DNA from: an uncultured Prevotellaceae bacterium
Lineage (GTDB): Bacteria > Bacteroidota > Bacteroidia > Bacteroidales > Bacteroidaceae
Assembly: GCA_900320435.1 (NCBI GenBank)
Contig: ONSH01000017.1
Coordinates: forward strand, 1 to 54,006
Direction: 5' to 3'
DNA length: 54,006 nt
Below, piece by piece: positions 8,924 through 18,065 of the stretch. The position numbers and the translations under genes are program-made. Each line of letters opens with the position of its first letter. Within the stretch, counting starts at the first letter, position 1. Below the pieces are notes generated by a model, which saw nothing but the letters and a program-made list of their open reading frames with translations, was not told the DNA's origin and made no database searches.

Positions 8924-9928
8924 ATGAAAGTTTCCGTGATTATACCCATATACAAAGTTCAAAAATATTTGGAAGATTGTCTGGCGTCGGTGGCTGCCCA
9001 AACATTTCAGGACTATGAAATTATTGCGGTGAATGACTGCACTCCGGACTTCAGCATGGAGGTGTTGGATGCTTGCGTGGAAAAGTATCATATTCCCGCA
9101 GACAGAATACGTGTCATCAAGCATGACAAAAACCGGGGGCTTTCTGCCGCACGCAACACGGGAATTCGCAGCAGTAATGCCGAATATGTGTATTTTTTAG
9201 ACAGTGATGACACGATAACAGCCGATTGTTTGGAAAAACTTGTCGGAGTTGCCAAACGGAGCAGGCATCGTCTGGACATGGTTGTTGGCAACTATGCATT
9301 CGTCGGTCCCGAGTTGGGCTGTCCTCATGTTGCCGTCAATGGCCAAATTCTGTCCGGTCGCGCATATGTTAAAGCTTACTGCAAAGAGCAGATATACCCG
9401 ATGGCTTGGAACCGTTTGGTGTGTCGCAAGTTCATCGTCCGCAACAATCTCTATTTTGAGGAAGGGCTTATTCACGAGGACACATTGTGGAATTTTCAAG
9501 TGTTGCAATATGTCAAGAGGGTAGGTATAGTCAAGGACGTAACATACAATTATCTTGTCAGGGCCAATTCAATACAGTCGTCCCGAGACTTCGAGAAGCA
9601 TTTCAAGGCCAACTCTTATATTGTTGGCAGATTGGCGGAAATTATGTTCGGCAGTACAAAGTTGAGATTCAATAAGTATGTATATAATTTCGTGGAGCAG
9701 GAAAAACTGCGCCATTTGTACGATTGTTGGCGCAGCGACAACATGCAACTGGTGTCGGAACTCTACAAAGTGTGTCGTACGAAGCCGCACTACAATCCTT
9801 TGACAGCGCGAATTCTTTTCGGATGGAACAAGGAGTTGCGTGAAAGGATAAAAAAGAGAGACGCTCACTACCGCTTATCCTTTGACGAAGGACTCAAAGA
9901 GTTCTCAAACCTTCCCAATACCCTATAG
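8924..9928 (+). CDS. Glycosyltransferase family 2
   Basis: 334 residues from ATG 8924 (MKVSVIIPIYKVQKYL). An in-frame ATG at 8900 would add eight residues, but it leaves a leader of only a few bases after the promoter, so 8924 is preferred. GT-A motifs: VNDCTPDFS and the DxD-type YFLDSDDTI. The region after about residue 210 is specific to this subgroup of O-antigen/capsule GT2 enzymes. It is followed 2 bp later by the nitroreductase-like gene and then by the pyruvyltransferase gene: a three-gene unit under the promoter at 8857-8888. Confidence 0.88.
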   Translation: MKVSVIIPIYKVQKYLEDCLASVAAQTFQDYEIIAVNDCTPDFSMEVLDACVEKYHIPADRIRVIKHDKNRGLSAARNTGIRSSNAEYVYFLDSDDTITADCLEKLVGVAKRSRHRLDMVVGNYAFVGPELGCPHVAVNGQILSGRAYVKAYCKEQIYPMAWNRLVCRKFIVRNNLYFEEGLIHEDTLWNFQVLQYVKRVGIVKDVTYNYLVRANSIQSSRDFEKHFKANSYIVGRLAEIMFGSTKLRFNKYVYNFVEQEKLRHLYDCWRSDNMQLVSELYKVCRTKPHYNPLTARILFGWNKELRERIKKRDAHYRLSFDEGLKEFSNLPNTL

Positions 9929-9930
9929 AC

Positions 9931-10986
9931 ATGAGAAAAATGAGTGTTACGGATTTTTCTTCCTTCATTGAGTGGCTTTTTAAGAAATATTTGGCCTTTT
10001 TCGGTAAGGGGCTGGATTGTGATTTGGAGTCTCAGTATTTCCATGAGATGTGTTATTTTTGGCGTTTGACCCGTCAATACAACGCCACCAATTGCACTGA
10101 TGAGGACTTGCAGAAGATGCAGTTCACCATACTGCGTGAAAACCATGTAATAGAAAAGGGTATGTCCATGCAGAATCCGCGTAAGGGATTCGGTCAGGAA
10201 AAGGTGACCCGCCTGTTGGAGCGGCTTTCCAAATACTACAATCTATACGGGAGGGATGACGAGGAGTTTTTGAAATATCCGCTTTCCACAGTGTTGGCTT
10301 ACATTGACTATTCACATGCCAATGGGGTTCAAATGCCTGAGATAGAGGTTGCTTATGAAACACTGAGGGCCAAATTGCCTTCTTTGGAGATTGTTGCCTC
10401 GAAGGCGGGTATACAGACAACAACCAAAAAAGATCTCATGAGTGCCTGTGACAACGGCTTTGAGTCATTGTTGAAAAGCCGCCATTCACTCCGATATTTC
10501 TCGGATGAACCCGTAGGTCAGGAGGTTATTGAGAAAGCGTTGACCTTAGCTCAACGAACGCCCTCGGCGTGCAACAGACAGGGGTGGCACACCCATGTAT
10601 TCAAGGGGGAGGAGAGTGTCCGTTTGATGTATTGGCAGGAAGGTTGCAGAGGGTGTGAAGAAGGCTTCCGGCAGTCTGTTTTGGTGACAGCTAATCTTAA
10701 GGCTTTTCTTTCGCATGAGGTTTTTCAGGCCTATATTGACGGCGGACTCTATGCGATGAATTTGATTAATGCATTTCATTCACTGGGAGTGGGGACGATT
10801 CCTCTTTCCTGCGGATTCAGTCTTGAAAAATTAAAATATCTGGATCAGTTCGGAATTCCTGAAAACGAAATACCCATATTGATAATCGCTTTTGGCAATG
10901 TTGAGGACGAGTATCGCTATGCAGTCTCCACGCGGAAGCAGATTAACAAGACCAACACCTTCCATTATCGGACTACAAAGTCATGA
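9931..10986 (+). CDS. Nitroreductase-family protein of a glycan locus, with N-terminal extension
   Basis: 351 residues. The C-terminal half carries the FMN-dependent nitroreductase pattern: SRHSLRYFSDEPV, then QRTPSACNRQGWHTHVF, and GLYAMNLINAFHSLGVGT near 270-290. The first 150 residues are a helical extension not found in plain nitroreductases (WRLTRQYN, ENHVIEKGMSM). Proteins of this shape occur in capsule and EPS clusters next to polysaccharide pyruvyltransferases; their reaction is not established. It is packed between the GT2 gene (2 bp) and the pyruvyltransferase gene (4 bp overlap), so it likely works on the same glycan. Redox modification of a sugar or lipid intermediate is only a guess. 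Confidence 0.8.
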   Translation: MRKMSVTDFSSFIEWLFKKYLAFFGKGLDCDLESQYFHEMCYFWRLTRQYNATNCTDEDLQKMQFTILRENHVIEKGMSMQNPRKGFGQEKVTRLLERLSKYYNLYGRDDEEFLKYPLSTVLAYIDYSHANGVQMPEIEVAYETLRAKLPSLEIVASKAGIQTTTKKDLMSACDNGFESLLKSRHSLRYFSDEPVGQEVIEKALTLAQRTPSACNRQGWHTHVFKGEESVRLMYWQEGCRGCEEGFRQSVLVTANLKAFLSHEVFQAYIDGGLYAMNLINAFHSLGVGTIPLSCGFSLEKLKYLDQFGIPENEIPILIIAFGNVEDEYRYAVSTRKQINKTNTFHYRTTKS

Positions 10987-12212
10987 AAATACTGATTATC
11001 AACCAGCCGCTTAACAACAGAGGCGATGAGGCTGCCCACAAGGCTTTGGTAAGATCGCTCCTGTCCAAGATGCCCGAGGCTTATTTCACCGTGCTCTTTT
11101 TACAAAGCTACTCTCCGGAAGGCATACGCCAGTTTACGGTCGATGACGATCGTGTGGTATATGTGGACATACACCCCCAAGGAGATTTTTGGAAGGTTGC
11201 AGAGGAGTGGATTGTCAACGGCAAGACATCGGGGTGGAACAGTTCGCCAGCTTTGCGCTCCATGCGTAATTTCTACGAGGCTGCCGATTTTGTGATTTGT
11301 GCACCGGGCGGTATTTGTATGGGTGCCTTCCAGGATTGGTGGCATCTGTTTTATTTGAAGTTTGCCCAAATATTGCGCAAGCCCCTCATCTATTACGGCC
11401 GTTCCTTCGGGCCGTTCCCTTCAGATACGGAGCGAAGTGTCAGATTCCGGGACGAAAGCATGGCTTTGCTTCACTACTTCTCATTCCTCTCCATTCGCGA
11501 CAAAAAGACAGAAGAGATTGCCCAAAAGATAGACGGACTCCGCTATCATATGACAACGGATGTCGCATTTTTGGAAAGTCCTTGCAAAGATATTCCTAAG
11601 GAGATTCTGAATGCTATCGGAGAGAAAAAATACATGGTGTTTGTGCCCAACAGTTTGGTGTGGCATCCGATGTACAAGGGAAAGGTGACAAAGGAGACGG
11701 TCATAGAATTCTATTGTTCGGTGATTGATATTATCCAAAACAGGTATCCCGAGTTGAGCATCGTCATGCTTCCCCAAATCTTTGCTTCTGACGATTCCGA
11801 GAGAGATTATCTGTTTTTCAAAGAGATTGCAGCAAAGAAACAAAGCAACAATATCGTAGTAATTCCGGATTCTTACAGTTCCGACATTCAGCAGACGGTG
11901 ATTGCCGGCAGCGAGTTGCTTATCGGTGCCAGATATCATTCCGTTGTGTTCGCCATCAATCAGAATGTGCCTTTTGTTGCGCTCAATTATGAGCACAAGA
12001 TTCAAGGACTCCTGTCTGCTCTAAACAAACAGAACTGCATGGTGAATATCATGGAAACCTTTTCCGACAGCTCTTCACTGCAGAATACTCTTGAAGTCAT
12101 CGAACGTCTCCTTCCGGAGATAAGAAAGGACGGGGACGCTCAGCGTAAAAGCAAGGAGATTGCTGCCGAATGCCTCGGCAGACTCACGGACTTCATGTCC
12201 GGAGTCAACTGA
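10983..12212 (+). CDS. Polysaccharide pyruvyltransferase family protein
   Basis: 409 residues starting MKILIINQPLNNRGDEAA, the Gly-Asp opening typical of the CsaB/WcaK family (PF04230). Further signatures are CAPGGICMGAFQDWW, PLIYYGRSFGPFP, and near the end AGSELLIGARYHSVVFAI, where the GARYHS segment matches the conserved G-x-R-x-H-x-x-x-F of the family. It would place a pyruvate ketal from PEP onto a sugar and add negative charge to the polymer. The ATG overlaps the stop of the nitroreductase-like gene, suggesting coupled translation. Its 3' end overlaps the convergent GT4 gene by 8 bp. Confidence 0.88.
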   Translation: MKILIINQPLNNRGDEAAHKALVRSLLSKMPEAYFTVLFLQSYSPEGIRQFTVDDDRVVYVDIHPQGDFWKVAEEWIVNGKTSGWNSSPALRSMRNFYEAADFVICAPGGICMGAFQDWWHLFYLKFAQILRKPLIYYGRSFGPFPSDTERSVRFRDESMALLHYFSFLSIRDKKTEEIAQKIDGLRYHMTTDVAFLESPCKDIPKEILNAIGEKKYMVFVPNSLVWHPMYKGKVTKETVIEFYCSVIDIIQNRYPELSIVMLPQIFASDDSERDYLFFKEIAAKKQSNNIVVIPDSYSSDIQQTVIAGSELLIGARYHSVVFAINQNVPFVALNYEHKIQGLLSALNKQNCMVNIMETFSDSSSLQNTLEVIERLLPEIRKDGDAQRKSKEIAAECLGRLTDFMSGVN

Positions 12213-13575
12213 CAGTCTGTGTCATGCTCTCGTAGAGTGCCATACGTCGCCGGAGCAGTTCACTGCCGTCCATCTGTCCGCCCATTTGACTGCGGGCAGC
12301 TTCAACAAATTTCTTCTGCACGTCCTTGTTTTGCATCAATTGTGCGATGCGCTGGGCAAAAACGGTGGCGTCGTCGGTGATGAAACAATGCTCGCCGTCT
12401 CTCAAAGGCAAGCCTTCACAGCCCTTTGAGGTGGTCACCATAGGAGTCCCGGCATTGATGGAATCCAGGATTTTCATGCGCATGCCACTGCCGATGCGGA
12501 TAGGCACTACGGAAATTTTGCCGCAAAGGAAGCTCATAAGATTATCTACGAAGCCCGTGAAGACAATATTGGGAGCGAAGGCGTGAATCTGTTCTTGCAT
12601 GACCTTGTCCCACTTACCCACGACATACACCTTGGCGTTGGTTCCTGTCTGGCGCAGGGCGGGCAGCACTTTTGTTGCCAGCCACATGACGCCGTCGGCG
12701 TTGGGAAAGTGATCCCCACCGCCGATAAACACCAGATCGCGAGCAGGCTGCCATTCCTGTTGTGTTGTGGCTTTGCAGGCTTCGGTGAGCGCTGGGGAGA
12801 CATATAGCTTATCTGAGGGAATATGAACTGACAGCAATTCTCGGTCAACCTCGGTCAGTGTAACAATCTTGTCATATTGTTTTAGTGCGCTCAGCTCTTC
12901 CTGAAAATCCATCTGATACTTGAGGCGGTCAGCTTGGCTTATACGGTCGAAAAGATTCATTTCGTTCTCCACGCGAACGTAATGAAGTTCGTGATGTACA
13001 AACACCTTTTTGACATCTTTCGGCAGCAGATAGACTAAAGGCAAATATTCGTAGAATTCAATTTGAATAAGGTCGAAACCTTGCCGGGAAGTCTGGTAGA
13101 CGTATTCATAGAAATCTTCATTGCCGTCAATGGTGTGATACAACACAGAGTGCTCGCGCACGAAGGAACCAAGTATTTCGTTTGTCGCAACAGAATCTTC
13201 TCTTGCGATGGCCTCTGCCTTTTTCTTCATCAGTGCGCGGCGTGTGCTTCGTCTGATTTTGCGCTCCATGGAGCGCCGGATGCTGTCGAAGAGGCGACAT
13301 TTCCAAGCTGTGACCCCCGACAGCTCCGCGTCCTCCTCCGCTGCGGTCGTTTTGGCCTGTGCATTCGTGGCCGTCTCGTCCAAAAGATAGAGTCGGGCAT
13401 CCGGCCAAACTTCTTGAAGCTGCCCGGCATTTTCCCGGTCTTTGTCGTTGCGAATACGAAGCAGCAGTGACACCTGATGCACTTTTCGTGCTTCGTTGAC
13501 CATGTTGAAAAATGCCTGATTCCCTCCACTGTTGAGGGGGAAGGGAATGTACGGAATGATGTAAAGTATGTTCAT
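12205..13575 (-). CDS. Glycosyltransferase family 4/1
   Basis: 456 residues, GT-B fold. The start MNILYIIPYIPFPLNSGGNQ has the acceptor-side Gly-Gly loop. The donor-binding half shows LVFIGGGDHFPNADG, VFTGFVDNL, and the conserved stretch PIRIGSGMRMKILDSINAG followed by GCEGLPL. A charged, Arg/Lys-rich insertion lies near residues 85-125. It belongs to the glycan cluster but is read from the opposite strand with its own promoter (13645-13652). Confidence 0.88.
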   Translation of the reverse strand: MNILYIIPYIPFPLNSGGNQAFFNMVNEARKVHQVSLLLRIRNDKDRENAGQLQEVWPDARLYLLDETATNAQAKTTAAEEDAELSGVTAWKCRLFDSIRRSMERKIRRSTRRALMKKKAEAIAREDSVATNEILGSFVREHSVLYHTIDGNEDFYEYVYQTSRQGFDLIQIEFYEYLPLVYLLPKDVKKVFVHHELHYVRVENEMNLFDRISQADRLKYQMDFQEELSALKQYDKIVTLTEVDRELLSVHIPSDKLYVSPALTEACKATTQQEWQPARDLVFIGGGDHFPNADGVMWLATKVLPALRQTGTNAKVYVVGKWDKVMQEQIHAFAPNIVFTGFVDNLMSFLCGKISVVPIRIGSGMRMKILDSINAGTPMVTTSKGCEGLPLRDGEHCFITDDATVFAQRIAQLMQNKDVQKKFVEAARSQMGGQMDGSELLRRRMALYESMTQTVS

Positions 13576-13644
13576 GCAGAACGGAGGATTTCCTGTTTAA
13601 ACGTGAGGCGGTGTATATCCGGTGGTAACAACCTTCTTCAAGCA

Positions 13645-13652
13645 CAAAAATA
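13645..13652 (-). promoter_or_regulatory. -7 element for the GT4 gene
   Basis: TATTTTTG on the minus strand, about 70 bp before the ATG at 13575. Confidence 0.45.
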
Positions 13653-13691
13653 CGAAAAAGAGGAGAAATACTGAGATGATATCAGTTTTTT

Positions 13692-13723
13692 TTTGGTTGT
13701 ATTCCCCTGTTTTTGTAAATTTG
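13692..13723 (+). promoter_or_regulatory. Complete -33/-7 promoter
   Basis: TTTG at 13692-13695, 20 bp, TAAATTTG at 13716-13723, then ATG at 13737. Full match to the Bacteroidetes consensus; it drives the GT2 and DUF616-like pair. Confidence 0.7.
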
Positions 13724-13736
13724 CAGTCGATAAATC

Positions 13737-14552
13737 ATGAAAATGTTCAGAGCCATTAGACATTTCTTCTGTCCGGGGCGCACTGTGGAGCCGTTGGTCT
13801 CTGTTATTGTAACCAGTTACAATTATGAGCGCTATATTTCACAGACTTTGGATTCTCTGTTGTCGCAGACCTATCGTAATTTTGAAGTGGTGGTTGTTGA
13901 TGACGGCTCTGCCGACGGTTCTGTGAACCTGATAGCCTCGTATGCATCCTCTTATGCCAATATTCGCCTTTTGACTCACGAGGGAGGAGTTAACAGGGGA
14001 TTGATTGCCTCGATGCGTTTGGCGCTGAAAAATGCCCGCGGTGAATATGTCGCTTTTTGTGAGAGCGACGACTATTGGTCGACAGACCATTTGGAGCAGC
14101 TTGTGGCCTGTATCAATCGTCACCGGGATGCTGTTTTGATATCCAACCATATTCAATGTTTCGGCGACGAAGACGCCGTGAAGGTGAGGCAGGCTTATGC
14201 AGATTATGTGTACAATCGGCTTAAGAGTGGCGCCAACCGTATAGATTTGACACGGAATCAGTCGCAGCAGTTGATTCCGACTTTTTCTTGTGTGGCAATC
14301 CGGAGAGACGTGATGGAAGGGCTTAATTTCGACTGCCCGGTGGAGGCCTGGACTGATTTTTGGATCTATCGGCAGATAGAGAAGGATTATCCCTTATACT
14401 ACATCAGGCGCAAGCTCACTTTCTGGCGTCAGCATGAGTCGCTCAACGGCGAGCAGTCGCAGGGCGACTTCGATGAGAAGATGAATGTTTTTCTTGCTGC
14501 GAGCAACAGCCTGCTCAATATTCCCGACGAAGCAAAGTCCCCGAAAAGATGA
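13737..14552 (+). CDS. Glycosyltransferase family 2
   Basis: 271 residues. After a short basic N-terminus comes the GT2 core: VSVIVTSYNYERYI, VVVDDGSADGS and the DxD-type FCESDDYWS. Near 235 it has the WRQHESLN segment, a His-containing motif common in this GT2 subgroup. There are no membrane segments. It overlaps the following gene by 4 bp (ATGA at 14549-14552), so the two products are probably made together and act on the same surface glycan. Confidence 0.88.
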   Translation: MKMFRAIRHFFCPGRTVEPLVSVIVTSYNYERYISQTLDSLLSQTYRNFEVVVVDDGSADGSVNLIASYASSYANIRLLTHEGGVNRGLIASMRLALKNARGEYVAFCESDDYWSTDHLEQLVACINRHRDAVLISNHIQCFGDEDAVKVRQAYADYVYNRLKSGANRIDLTRNQSQQLIPTFSCVAIRRDVMEGLNFDCPVEAWTDFWIYRQIEKDYPLYYIRRKLTFWRQHESLNGEQSQGDFDEKMNVFLAASNSLLNIPDEAKSPKR

Positions 14553-15499
14553 AAAAAAGATACACGGTTCTCACCTATATCATTAACCGCTATGAGGTGG
14601 TGCACGAGATTTTGGAGAAGGATCCCGAGGCGGAATACCTGTTGATTACCGACGATGCCTCGTTGACGTCCGACACCTGGACTGTGGTTTACGATCCCGA
14701 TTTGGAAGGGCTCTCTACCTTTGACAAGTGCTATGCCATACGCTTCAATTGCTTCAAGTATGCCCATGCCGACATCTGCATGCGCCTCGACGGCAATGTG
14801 CAGATCAAAGCGTCGTTGAAGCCGTTGGTGGATGCATTTGAGGCGGGGGATTACGATGCTGCACTGATGCCGCATCCCGTGCGCAACAACTTCGAGGAGG
14901 AGTACGCCGTATGGGTGGCAGAGCGCGGCTATCCCCAAAGTCAGGCAGACCGTTGCCTCAAAAGCATGCGTGACAGGGGCTATGACTTTTCCTACAAGGG
15001 CATGTTCCAATGTTGTTTCTCCATTCAAAGAAGAGGTGCGTTGACAGATAAGATTGACCGTCGCACGATGGAATATCTTCGCGAGCTGGGCACTGACGGT
15101 GTGATTGAGCGCATTGACCAGATTCCGTTCTCCTATATTATGAACACGGAATTTTTCCATTTGAAGATATTCCCTGTTTCGGAGCAGATACTCCGTTCTT
15201 ACTTCATGCAGTATGTCATCCACAACAGCGATCGGAAAAATTGGAATATCGCTTATGATTACACGAAGCCCGATCTTCGTTGGATGTTCAACCGCGAGGT
15301 GGAGTGTTTCTATTTGGACACTCCCCTTGAGCGCACAGCCGTGCGTCGTCGCGAGAAGGAATTGTGGGACGATATCAGGTATTACGAAGCCAAGATGTTG
15401 GAAAAGCAGGCGCGCCATCTTGGGATGATACGCCGGCTCATCACATTGTCCTCTCTGCTTGCGCTGGCTCTGCTGGCAACATTGCTCCTCTTGGGTTGA
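14549..15499 (+). CDS. DUF616-like putative glycosyltransferase with C-terminal membrane anchor
   Basis: 316 residues. The N-terminal part (YTVLTYIINRYEVVHE, YLLITDDASL, a central MRLDGNVQI) resembles the TOD1/MUCI70 (DUF616) glycosyltransferase domain, in which a D-x-N or D-x-D-like site follows a segment aligned with the donor fold. The family assignment is by eye and moderate. The last 25 residues (after MIRRLI) are one hydrophobic helix ending almost at the stop, as in a tail anchor. It is translationally coupled to the GT2 before it and convergent with the beta-helix gene. Confidence 0.6.
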   Translation: MKKRYTVLTYIINRYEVVHEILEKDPEAEYLLITDDASLTSDTWTVVYDPDLEGLSTFDKCYAIRFNCFKYAHADICMRLDGNVQIKASLKPLVDAFEAGDYDAALMPHPVRNNFEEEYAVWVAERGYPQSQADRCLKSMRDRGYDFSYKGMFQCCFSIQRRGALTDKIDRRTMEYLRELGTDGVIERIDQIPFSYIMNTEFFHLKIFPVSEQILRSYFMQYVIHNSDRKNWNIAYDYTKPDLRWMFNREVECFYLDTPLERTAVRRREKELWDDIRYYEAKMLEKQARHLGMIRRLITLSSLLALALLATLLLLG

Positions 15500-15508
15500 A
15501 CTTGTTCC

Positions 15509-17353
15509 TTATCGTCTTTCCTGCCGTTTGTACACTGCGCTGGGTTCGTGGGTGCGTTTCCACCATTTGAACGACTTTCCGGCAAAGGTGGCTTCGCCTT
15601 CTTCGCGCCAATAGGTGTTGCTCTCGCTTTTGATGCGGGCTTTGGCCCATGTGCCGCCAAACATTTCCGGACTCTTCTGCACCAAAGTGTTGCCTCGGAA
15701 ATAGAATGAGACATGGGGTTCCTTCCGCGTGATGGCTACGGCATGCTGCAGACCGTCTTCAAAGTAGTTGTTCTCTACCAGATTCTCTTTGCCGTAGTGT
15801 TGGTGGAATCCGCCGGTCTTCGTCCGGTAAACCTTGTTGTCGTGGATGTGTATGTAGCTCGAGCCTTCGTCGGTGTAGATGCCCCAACCGCCATAGTCCC
15901 AAGCATAGACGTCTTCAATCACGTTATGGGCGATAATGGTGCCGCGTGCCTCCCCCAAATGGTAGATGCCGCCCATGTCGGAGAGCAACCCCTGTCCGAT
16001 GTGTCTGATGTGGTTGTAGGCGATGTAGTTGTTCACTGAGGGGCTTTCGTTGCCCGGACTGTTGTAGCCCCACTGCCAACCGCATGAGATGCCGCTGTAA
16101 AAGAGATCGTTGATGTTGTTGCGGCTGATGACACAGTCGTGGGCGTTGAAAAGTATGATGCCCACACCGCAGGGGTTGATGCGGCCGCCTCGGTTTACGG
16201 TGTTGTCCGTTACATAACACTGTGAGGTGACATCGCGGTCTTCTGCGTGGCGCGTGTAGTCACCCACAGCGACGGCGCCTGCTCCCAGGTCTTCAAAATC
16301 GCAGCGGAAAACGCCGCAATTGTGACATTCCCGGCCCAATAATACGGCGTAACGCCCTGTGGCGCGGAAGCGACACCGCCTGAAGTGTATGTTGTCGGCA
16401 AATTCGGCGCTCACGACGCCCTGCAGTCCGAAGGCGCCCTGCATCGGTTCCTCCAGACTCGGCGTCCAGGGATAGGCGGTTCCCTCAAATTCCACCTTGT
16501 TCACAAGGATGTTTTTCGTGCGCTGAGCTGCAGTGCCGGTGATGGTTAGCAGACGGTCGGTCACGGGCAGCGAGATGTCCATCGTGTTGGGGTCTTTTCC
16601 CGTGGGCGGGATGTAGTATATTGTCTTGCCCTCACTGTTCATCCACCATTCACTGACGCTGTCCAATGCGGCCTTGCAGTTTTGTACGACATAGCCGATG
16701 CCGGCCGTCAGAGGGTTGTGAGGCACGAATTTCACGCCTTTGGAAATGACTTCCCGCCGTTCCTTGTCCACTCCGGTGACGTGGCGGAAGGTGATGTCCC
16801 ATTTGTGGAAGAACTTCAGTTGAACTTTATGCAAGTCCGTCTCGCCGAGCTGTGCCAATAAATCCCAATCGCTGTTTTTTAGAGAAAAGTATTGATTGGA
16901 ATGCCATTCGGCATACGAAATCTCCCGTGCATTCTGCAGCAGATGGAAGCCCTTGTTGGGCGTGCGGGCCAGCGTGGCATAGGCGCCGTCCACCACCATT
17001 TCTTTACACTTTTCTCCGCCTTTGGGCACAGGGGCGCTCCAGGTGCCGTCGCCGTTGCTTGTCCATCCCGTCACGGGGATGCCGCCGCTGATGACGGTGC
17101 CGCCTTCATGGTCGCCCATGATGCACAGCTGCCCTTCGCCCGTTTTGTTGATGGTGAGTGGAGCGCTGAGGCGGTAGATGCCTTTCTCCAAGCGCCAATA
17201 GAGGGTGTCTCCCTTGGCGATGGGCCTTGTTTCCAAACTGGCCACAGCCTCAATCAGTTGGTTGGCGGTGGCGATGCGGCGGTGTGTCGCTTTGGCTTCT
17301 GCGCTGTACAGGGGCAGAAGGCAGAGCGCGAGGGCGTAAATCTGTTTTTTCAT
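15509..17353 (-). CDS. Secreted right-handed parallel beta-helix protein (GH141-like)
   Basis: 614 residues from ATG 17353 (MKKQIYALALCLLPLYSAEA, a Sec signal); an upstream in-frame start would bury the signal peptide. Residues about 30-130 form an N-terminal beta domain, and then come the short strands of a parallel beta-helix (NCGVFRCDFEDLGAGAV, VTDNTVNRGG). The segment with LSDMGGIYHLG and YGGWGIYTDEGSS is conserved in a Bacteroidetes family that includes GH141 members. A polysaccharide hydrolase or lyase acting on fucose- or xylose-containing glycan is possible, but the substrate is unknown. It is not part of a visible PUL: no SusC/SusD pair lies beside it. Confidence 0.75.
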   Translation of the reverse strand: MKKQIYALALCLLPLYSAEAKATHRRIATANQLIEAVASLETRPIAKGDTLYWRLEKGIYRLSAPLTINKTGEGQLCIMGDHEGGTVISGGIPVTGWTSNGDGTWSAPVPKGGEKCKEMVVDGAYATLARTPNKGFHLLQNAREISYAEWHSNQYFSLKNSDWDLLAQLGETDLHKVQLKFFHKWDITFRHVTGVDKERREVISKGVKFVPHNPLTAGIGYVVQNCKAALDSVSEWWMNSEGKTIYYIPPTGKDPNTMDISLPVTDRLLTITGTAAQRTKNILVNKVEFEGTAYPWTPSLEEPMQGAFGLQGVVSAEFADNIHFRRCRFRATGRYAVLLGRECHNCGVFRCDFEDLGAGAVAVGDYTRHAEDRDVTSQCYVTDNTVNRGGRINPCGVGIILFNAHDCVISRNNINDLFYSGISCGWQWGYNSPGNESPSVNNYIAYNHIRHIGQGLLSDMGGIYHLGEARGTIIAHNVIEDVYAWDYGGWGIYTDEGSSYIHIHDNKVYRTKTGGFHQHYGKENLVENNYFEDGLQHAVAITRKEPHVSFYFRGNTLVQKSPEMFGGTWAKARIKSESNTYWREEGEATFAGKSFKWWKRTHEPSAVYKRQERR

Positions 17354-17362
17354 ATCTACGGG

Positions 17363-17370
17363 CAAAGATA
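17363..17370 (-). promoter_or_regulatory. -7 element for the beta-helix gene
   Basis: TATCTTTG on the minus strand, only 9 bp before the ATG at 17353, so the mRNA leader would be very short. Confidence 0.45.
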
Positions 17371-17446
17371 CAGAAAAATCCTGAGCCGCAAGGCAGTGAT
17401 GCGGCAAAAAAGACAGGATTAATTCTCTTATTACAGTTTTTTTTCG

Positions 17447-17454
17447 TAATTTTG
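17447..17454 (+). promoter_or_regulatory. -7 element for the gene at 17472
   Basis: TAATTTTG, 17 bp before the ATG at 17472. Confidence 0.5.
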
Positions 17455-17471
17455 CGGCAACAAAACACGTT

Positions 17472-18002
17472 ATGACACAGTTAGAACAGCAGATACATGA
17501 CGATCTTCGTCTCTATCTCTCTTCCCGGGGTGAGTTGGATGAGCGTATGCCGGACTGTCCCGATGTGGAGGAGAAGTGGGAATCTCTGGCAAAATCCTAT
17601 CTGCCCGATGGTATCAGGGAATATGCCCGCTATCCGATGGCTTCACTCGGATGGATGATGTATCTGGGCATGGCTGTGGCCAAGATGTGGGACGAGAACT
17701 GGCAGGCCTACGCCTATCAGCCCGATCTCTATGCCTATGTGCGTGACAAGCGCGGCTTTGACAGCATGGACGAGTATGTTCGGGAGGAAGTCCTGCAGCT
17801 TAGAGGAGACGCCTACGACGAGCTGGAGCAAATGGTGGGGGAGTGTGCGGCGCGTCTGGACAACCGCTTGCGCCGTCTTCACGTTGAGCCCGGGACGAAG
17901 GCTGCTTTTGAGGCTTATGTCGCCTGCCTTCATCAATTGTATCTGATGGGCGCTGCCGTGCAGCTCCACCGTATGGGCTACCGCATGGAGCAATTAAGCT
18001 GA
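17472..18002 (+). CDS. Conserved protein of unknown function
   Basis: 176 residues, soluble and mainly helical, with no signal peptide. Striking features are many Tyr, Trp and Met residues (YPMASLGWMMYLGMAVAKMW, DENWQAYAYQPDLYAYV) and an acidic C-terminal helical half (DELEQMVGECAARLDNRL). I do not recognise a characterised family; similar proteins appear as conserved unknowns in Bacteroidales. It has its own promoter 17 bp upstream and a strong terminator downstream (18021-18058), so it is a monocistronic gene. Confidence 0.7.
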   Translation: MTQLEQQIHDDLRLYLSSRGELDERMPDCPDVEEKWESLAKSYLPDGIREYARYPMASLGWMMYLGMAVAKMWDENWQAYAYQPDLYAYVRDKRGFDSMDEYVREEVLQLRGDAYDELEQMVGECAARLDNRLRRLHVEPGTKAAFEAYVACLHQLYLMGAAVQLHRMGYRMEQLS

Positions 18003-18020
18003 GTCCCTCAACAACTTATG

Positions 18021-18058
18021 AAAAAAAGCACCCGCAAATGTGTTGCGAGTGCTTTTTT
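18021..18058 (+). terminator. Rho-independent terminator
   Basis: AGCACCCGCAA and TTGCGAGTGCT form an 11-bp stem with one C/A mismatch and a 5-nt loop, followed by six T; seven A precede it, so it can also work for the minus-strand tRNA gene. Confidence 0.8.
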
Positions 18059-18065
18059 CTTGGTG

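Noticed and set aside
7877-15499. Phase-variable capsule locus with invertible promoters
   Set aside because: The divergent gaps contain ordinary -33/-7 promoters, but no inverted repeats flanking them and no UpxY-type gene were seen.
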